From Tamarix chinensis (Eukaryota > Streptophyta > Magnoliopsida > Caryophyllales > Tamaricaceae), in NCBI GenBank assembly GCA_030549775.1, contig CM060174.1, positions 5,771,391-5,835,390 on the forward strand: a DNA stretch of 64,000 nucleotides, given 5' to 3'. Below the pieces are notes generated by a model that searched no databases, was not told where the DNA came from, and saw only the letters and a program-made list of their open reading frames with translations. The position numbers were made by a program, and so were the translations under genes. Of the stretch, positions 60,791-64,000 are shown piece after piece; position 1 is the stretch's first letter, and each line of letters starts with the position of its first letter.

Positions 60791-62130
60791 AAACTCATTA
60801 TGTGATTATAATTGGTTTTCTAATTTAGTGATGGGATTAGTAATCTGAATTGGTCGGATTATTGATATATATATATATATATTGGATTAAAATATAAACA
60901 AATATTAAATTATAGATGAATTTGATTGAGGTTTGATTGATTTTTTGACTGATCTGATTAATTTTTTTTTTTTTGGTTTATTAATTTTTATTGGTACAAT
61001 TAGTTCTTAGCCTATTTAATTTAGTTTCAAACCCTGGAGAATTAGTACATAAAACTCTAACCTGTTTATCGGTTTATTAGATGATCCGATTTTTAAAATT
61101 ATAATTGGGCCTGCTGGACCATTGAGCTAATGAGCGATGAGCTTGTTAGACTATCACAATAGCATCCAGAAAAAAAAAATGCATTGGATTGAGCAATTGG
61201 ATGACCCACAAAATTGATCGGGCAAATAAAATGGAGCCTACGAACGAAAAGCAGAAGGGGGTCGGTCGGTCAGTTGTTTTTAAAACGCAACAGGGTCGTA
61301 TAAAACGTGTATTAAATATCTTTCAACCGTTTTGGACAATTTAGAAATTTAAAGGATGCATTTTTTTTTTAAACTAAAAAGACAAAAAAAAATTAATGAG
61401 GAGCTGAAGACTGTGATGACTTTGTTGTATCACATGTCAGCAGCTCATTTATTGCATGAATTATTATCCTGAATTGTTCTTTTCCTCATTTTCAATTTTA
61501 ATAAATAACTTTTTTTAAAGTACTTTTTTTATTTATGAAAGGCCTTTCTTACCCTCATCATAACAATATTCTACAATTTTTTTTTTACTTTTCTTTCCCC
61601 TCGACTAATTTTCCTACTCTTTATCTCTCTTCATTTACCATTAAAATTGGTTTTCCCGACCATAGTTATTGTTATTTAAGTTATTATTATTATTATTTAA
61701 ATTTGATTAAATTATTATTATGATTGTTGATATGTGTATTTTTGGCTATGAATTGTGGGGCAAGTTATACATTACAACCAATTGCACCATAAGCATGATG
61801 AAAAACAATTGCCACATTATATTTATTGTCTTGATTAGCATGTTTTTGTACTCTTCTTTGATTTATGCTTACTTTATGTTTCTTCACTATATTGTTCTTA
61901 CTACGTCTATTACTTACCTTCATATATCACATCAATAATTATGGAAGAATCACATAACAATACAACAGCGATTACTCCCATAGAAGAAATTTAGACTTAT
62001 AAAGAAAGTAAAAACGAAACAAAATCAACATTAAAGAGAGATGACAATTGTAAAATTGAAAGATAATATGAAATCATGCCTTACTTGAATCAGAAATATC
62101 ATTTTAGACGAAGAATAATTTGAAATTGAA
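60791..62130. other. AT-rich intergenic DNA
   Basis: Contains (AT)n at 60868-60882, poly(T) and poly(A) runs, and 'ccgattttt...attgggcctgctggaccattgagctaatgagc' without a match I recognise. No gene seen. Confidence 0.55.
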
Positions 62131-62135
62131 CACAG

Positions 62136-62140
62136 ATGAC

Positions 62141-62188
<48 letters not shown>

Positions 62189-62213
62189 AATAATAATAAT
62201 AATAATAATAATA
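62136..62213. repeat. (GAT)n-(AAT)n microsatellite
   Basis: About 17 GAT units followed by about 8 AAT units. The poly-Asp, poly-His and poly-Ser frames here are its translations. Confidence 0.96.
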
Positions 62214-62339
62214 AACAACTAAAATCAACAGCACTAGCAAGAAGAGGTGAAGAAAATGGGGGAGAGAGAGAGAGAGGCATTAAACCAAAGGTGAAGAAAT
62301 CGACCAAATACTAGAGATAATTGGATGAAGAAGACCCTT

Positions 62340-63400
62340 AGGTTAAATGATGTAAGATTTTGAAACATTCACAAGACTAAACTTGAGCCTTGAGAAGAGA
62401 TTTTTGTGTCGATAACCAATTGGTGTATATCATCAAAAGCTACCTCTCCCTTCATCCATGTTACCTATATATAGAGTGTATTTAGGCCTTTAGTGAGTAC
62501 ATTACAAATCTAACTCATAGTGATCAGATTTGGTTACACCCCCAACCATAGTTTATATTGATACAAGTTAACTAAGGTTATTAGCTCTGCAATTAGCTAG
62601 TACATATTTTTGAATCTCCTTAGCCTCCCATCACATGATGGATGCTACGACAACCCATGACAAGTGCTTAGAAAACATAAATTACACATTAGGAAAGTAT
62701 AACAACATGCTTTAACTAGGTGTAACTAAGAACTGAAACTTTATTTGATTGAAAAGAAGGAGATATTCCTCTCGGCAAGCTGGTAGTCTTCTCGGTAGGG
62801 TGGAACTTTAGCCGAGATTCTTGAGGTTTCTTCCTCTTATTTTAAGATTGATTTTAAGGTCTTGATATCCCCAACATTATCTTCCCAAGGCCCCTTAACT
62901 TTTCACATGATATAGGTTGCATAATATAGTCTTCTTTGGCTAAAAAGATGGCATGTAGGGGTGGATAAAATGTAGCTTTTGGTGAGCCATAATGGGGTCG
63001 ATTAGGAATAGCTTTGTGGAGCTATAATGTATCCAAAAAAAAAGAGCCAGCCACACGTGGGGGTTGATGGATTGTTTTGGTGTTTTCATGGCTTTTCATT
63101 GCTCCTAGATTATATTGTTATTCATTAACCCAAGTGAGAAGAGTTTTGAAGTCTTCAAATTTGGAAAAATTAATAAGTAGATTTTTTATTTTGGGATGCT
63201 CCTACATCATCCTTCTCCTCTTGAAAATGCACTTCCTAATCTTTAGAGGGCATGCCATGTAAATAAAGGAGTAAGTCGCCCACATTAAATGTGTTGCACA
63301 AATTTCCCATTTCCTGTAGAAGTTCAAGGTGATATGCATTGTTGCCAACCTTTTCTAGAATTTTGAAAGGTATGTCACTCCTCTACATGAGTTTTTTTTT
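62340..63400 (-). other. Probable 3' part of the third gypsy element
   Basis: Downstream (minus strand) of the integrase at 63400-63979. No clear LTR boundary is visible; the 62345-62900 stretch with 'tgtaagattttgaaacattc' could begin an LTR, but there is no second copy in the window to compare with. Confidence 0.35.
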
Positions 63401-64000
63401 TCTCTTGTAAGGAAACCTTTTGTTTTTAATATGAAGCCATACTAGGTTTCCCAGTTTAAAAAAATTATTCTTTTCGATGCTTGTTTGCCTTCTTTTGATT
63501 CATGTTGTTCACCTTTTCGATCATGGCCCTTACTTGTTCATGTAACCTTTTGAACTCATTGATCCTGTGTTTTGCTTCAAAACTGGTTTAAGCCTTGATT
63601 GGTAAAGGAATGAGATTAGTGGGAGTGGTGGGGTTCACCCCATACACCACTTCAAAAGGTGAATGATTTGTAGCAAAGTGGGGGAAACGGTTGTATACAA
63701 ATTGGCATGGATTAATTTAGTGTCCCAATCTCTCATGGATTTGTGAACCAAATTCATTATAAGCATTGTGATGATGTGGTTGGTGACTTCAGTTTGGCCA
63801 TCGATATGTGGGTGATAAGTGGTACTACAAAAAATTTTAATACCAAGTAGCCTCCACAAGATTTTCCAGAAATAGTTGAGGAACGTGGTATCTTGATCGG
63901 AGGTAATCATTTTTGGGATAATATGCAACCAGTTTATTTCTTTAAAGTGGAGATCATCGATGTAATAGGTGTCATCCATCTTATAATATAGGACGAAATA
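63400..64000 (-). pseudogene. Third Ty3/gypsy element, integrase fragment, runs off the right edge
   Basis: The minus strand reads KMITSDQDTTFLNYFWKIL, then TTYHPHIDGQTEVTNHIITM (integrase core), then YGVNPTTPTNLIPLPIK and REQVRAMIEKVNN (the family's C-terminal extension). The first 114 codons are open with MDDTYYIDDLHFKEINW at their start. Frame shifts near 63650. The remainder of pol should lie beyond 64000. Confidence 0.85.

Noticed and set aside
62031..62314. Poly-His, poly-Ser and poly-Asp frames
   Set aside because: Translations of the GAT/AAT microsatellite.

Overview
This is a repeat-rich, AT-rich stretch of nuclear DNA from a dicot-like flowering plant. The evidence is spliced genes with GT/AG introns, a plastid-targeted enzyme gene, and plant-specific mobile elements (Cassandra TRIM, CACTA, MULE, hAT, Ty3/gypsy chromovirus). 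I cannot name the species. No bacterial, organellar or CRISPR content was found.

Two host genes look intact. At 35245-37850 (+) a four-exon gene encodes a 231-residue ACD11-like protein of the glycolipid-transfer (GLTP) family. At 56142-60584 (-) a six-exon gene encodes a 479-residue plastid dihydrolipoamide acetyltransferase, the E2 of the plastid pyruvate dehydrogenase complex (LTA2 type). For both I assembled the exons by hand, and every splice junction keeps frame.

Layout. 1-10.6 kb: two 3.27-kb LTRs of one family in opposite orientation. The left one (1839-5817, -) keeps a primer-binding site and has a complete Cassandra TRIM nested in it (4459-5164, 5S rRNA-derived LTRs, duplication GAGGG). 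The right one (6935-10607, +) is a solo LTR with duplication ATAAT and carries a 400-bp hAT-type element (9460-9859, 8-bp duplication). 10.6-14.3 kb: AT-rich DNA, a MULE terminal relic and long ACT/AAT/ATT runs. 14.35-18.47 kb: two oppositely oriented LTR-like copies with a recurring motif around CCACCGGCGAATAATAGTGG, then a degenerate ATTACCATTTTACCCCTT array (18.47-19.17 kb). 19207-27160: a structurally complete 7954-bp CACTA element (ATT duplication) carrying a broken copy of the nuclear gene for the plastid acetyl-CoA carboxylase alpha-carboxyltransferase (accA/CAC3), introns included. 27.2-29.3 kb: an LTR-like block with a strongly purine-skewed core. 31.2-35.05 kb: a decayed MULE transposase whose terminal repeat ends about 200 bp before the ACD11-like start codon. 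38.3-49.5 kb: a 1.3-kb direct duplication whose second copy is split by a chromovirus (40822-48003, LTRs of 402 and 395 bp), itself interrupted by a 1.7-kb insertion. 49.5-52.6 kb: a second, LTR-less gypsy fragment. 52.6-55.2 kb: two more LTR-like 3' ends of the family seen at 14-17 kb. 62.4-64 kb: a third gypsy element running off the right edge.

The most interesting object is the CACTA element that has captured part of a fatty-acid-synthesis gene. The captured copy still has a start codon and a 111-codon open frame, but it carries a frameshift, nonsense changes and an internal deletion, so I read it as a transduplicated pseudogene. The mobile-element genes are all broken, often by in-frame stops where Gln codons are expected, as C-to-T decay would produce.
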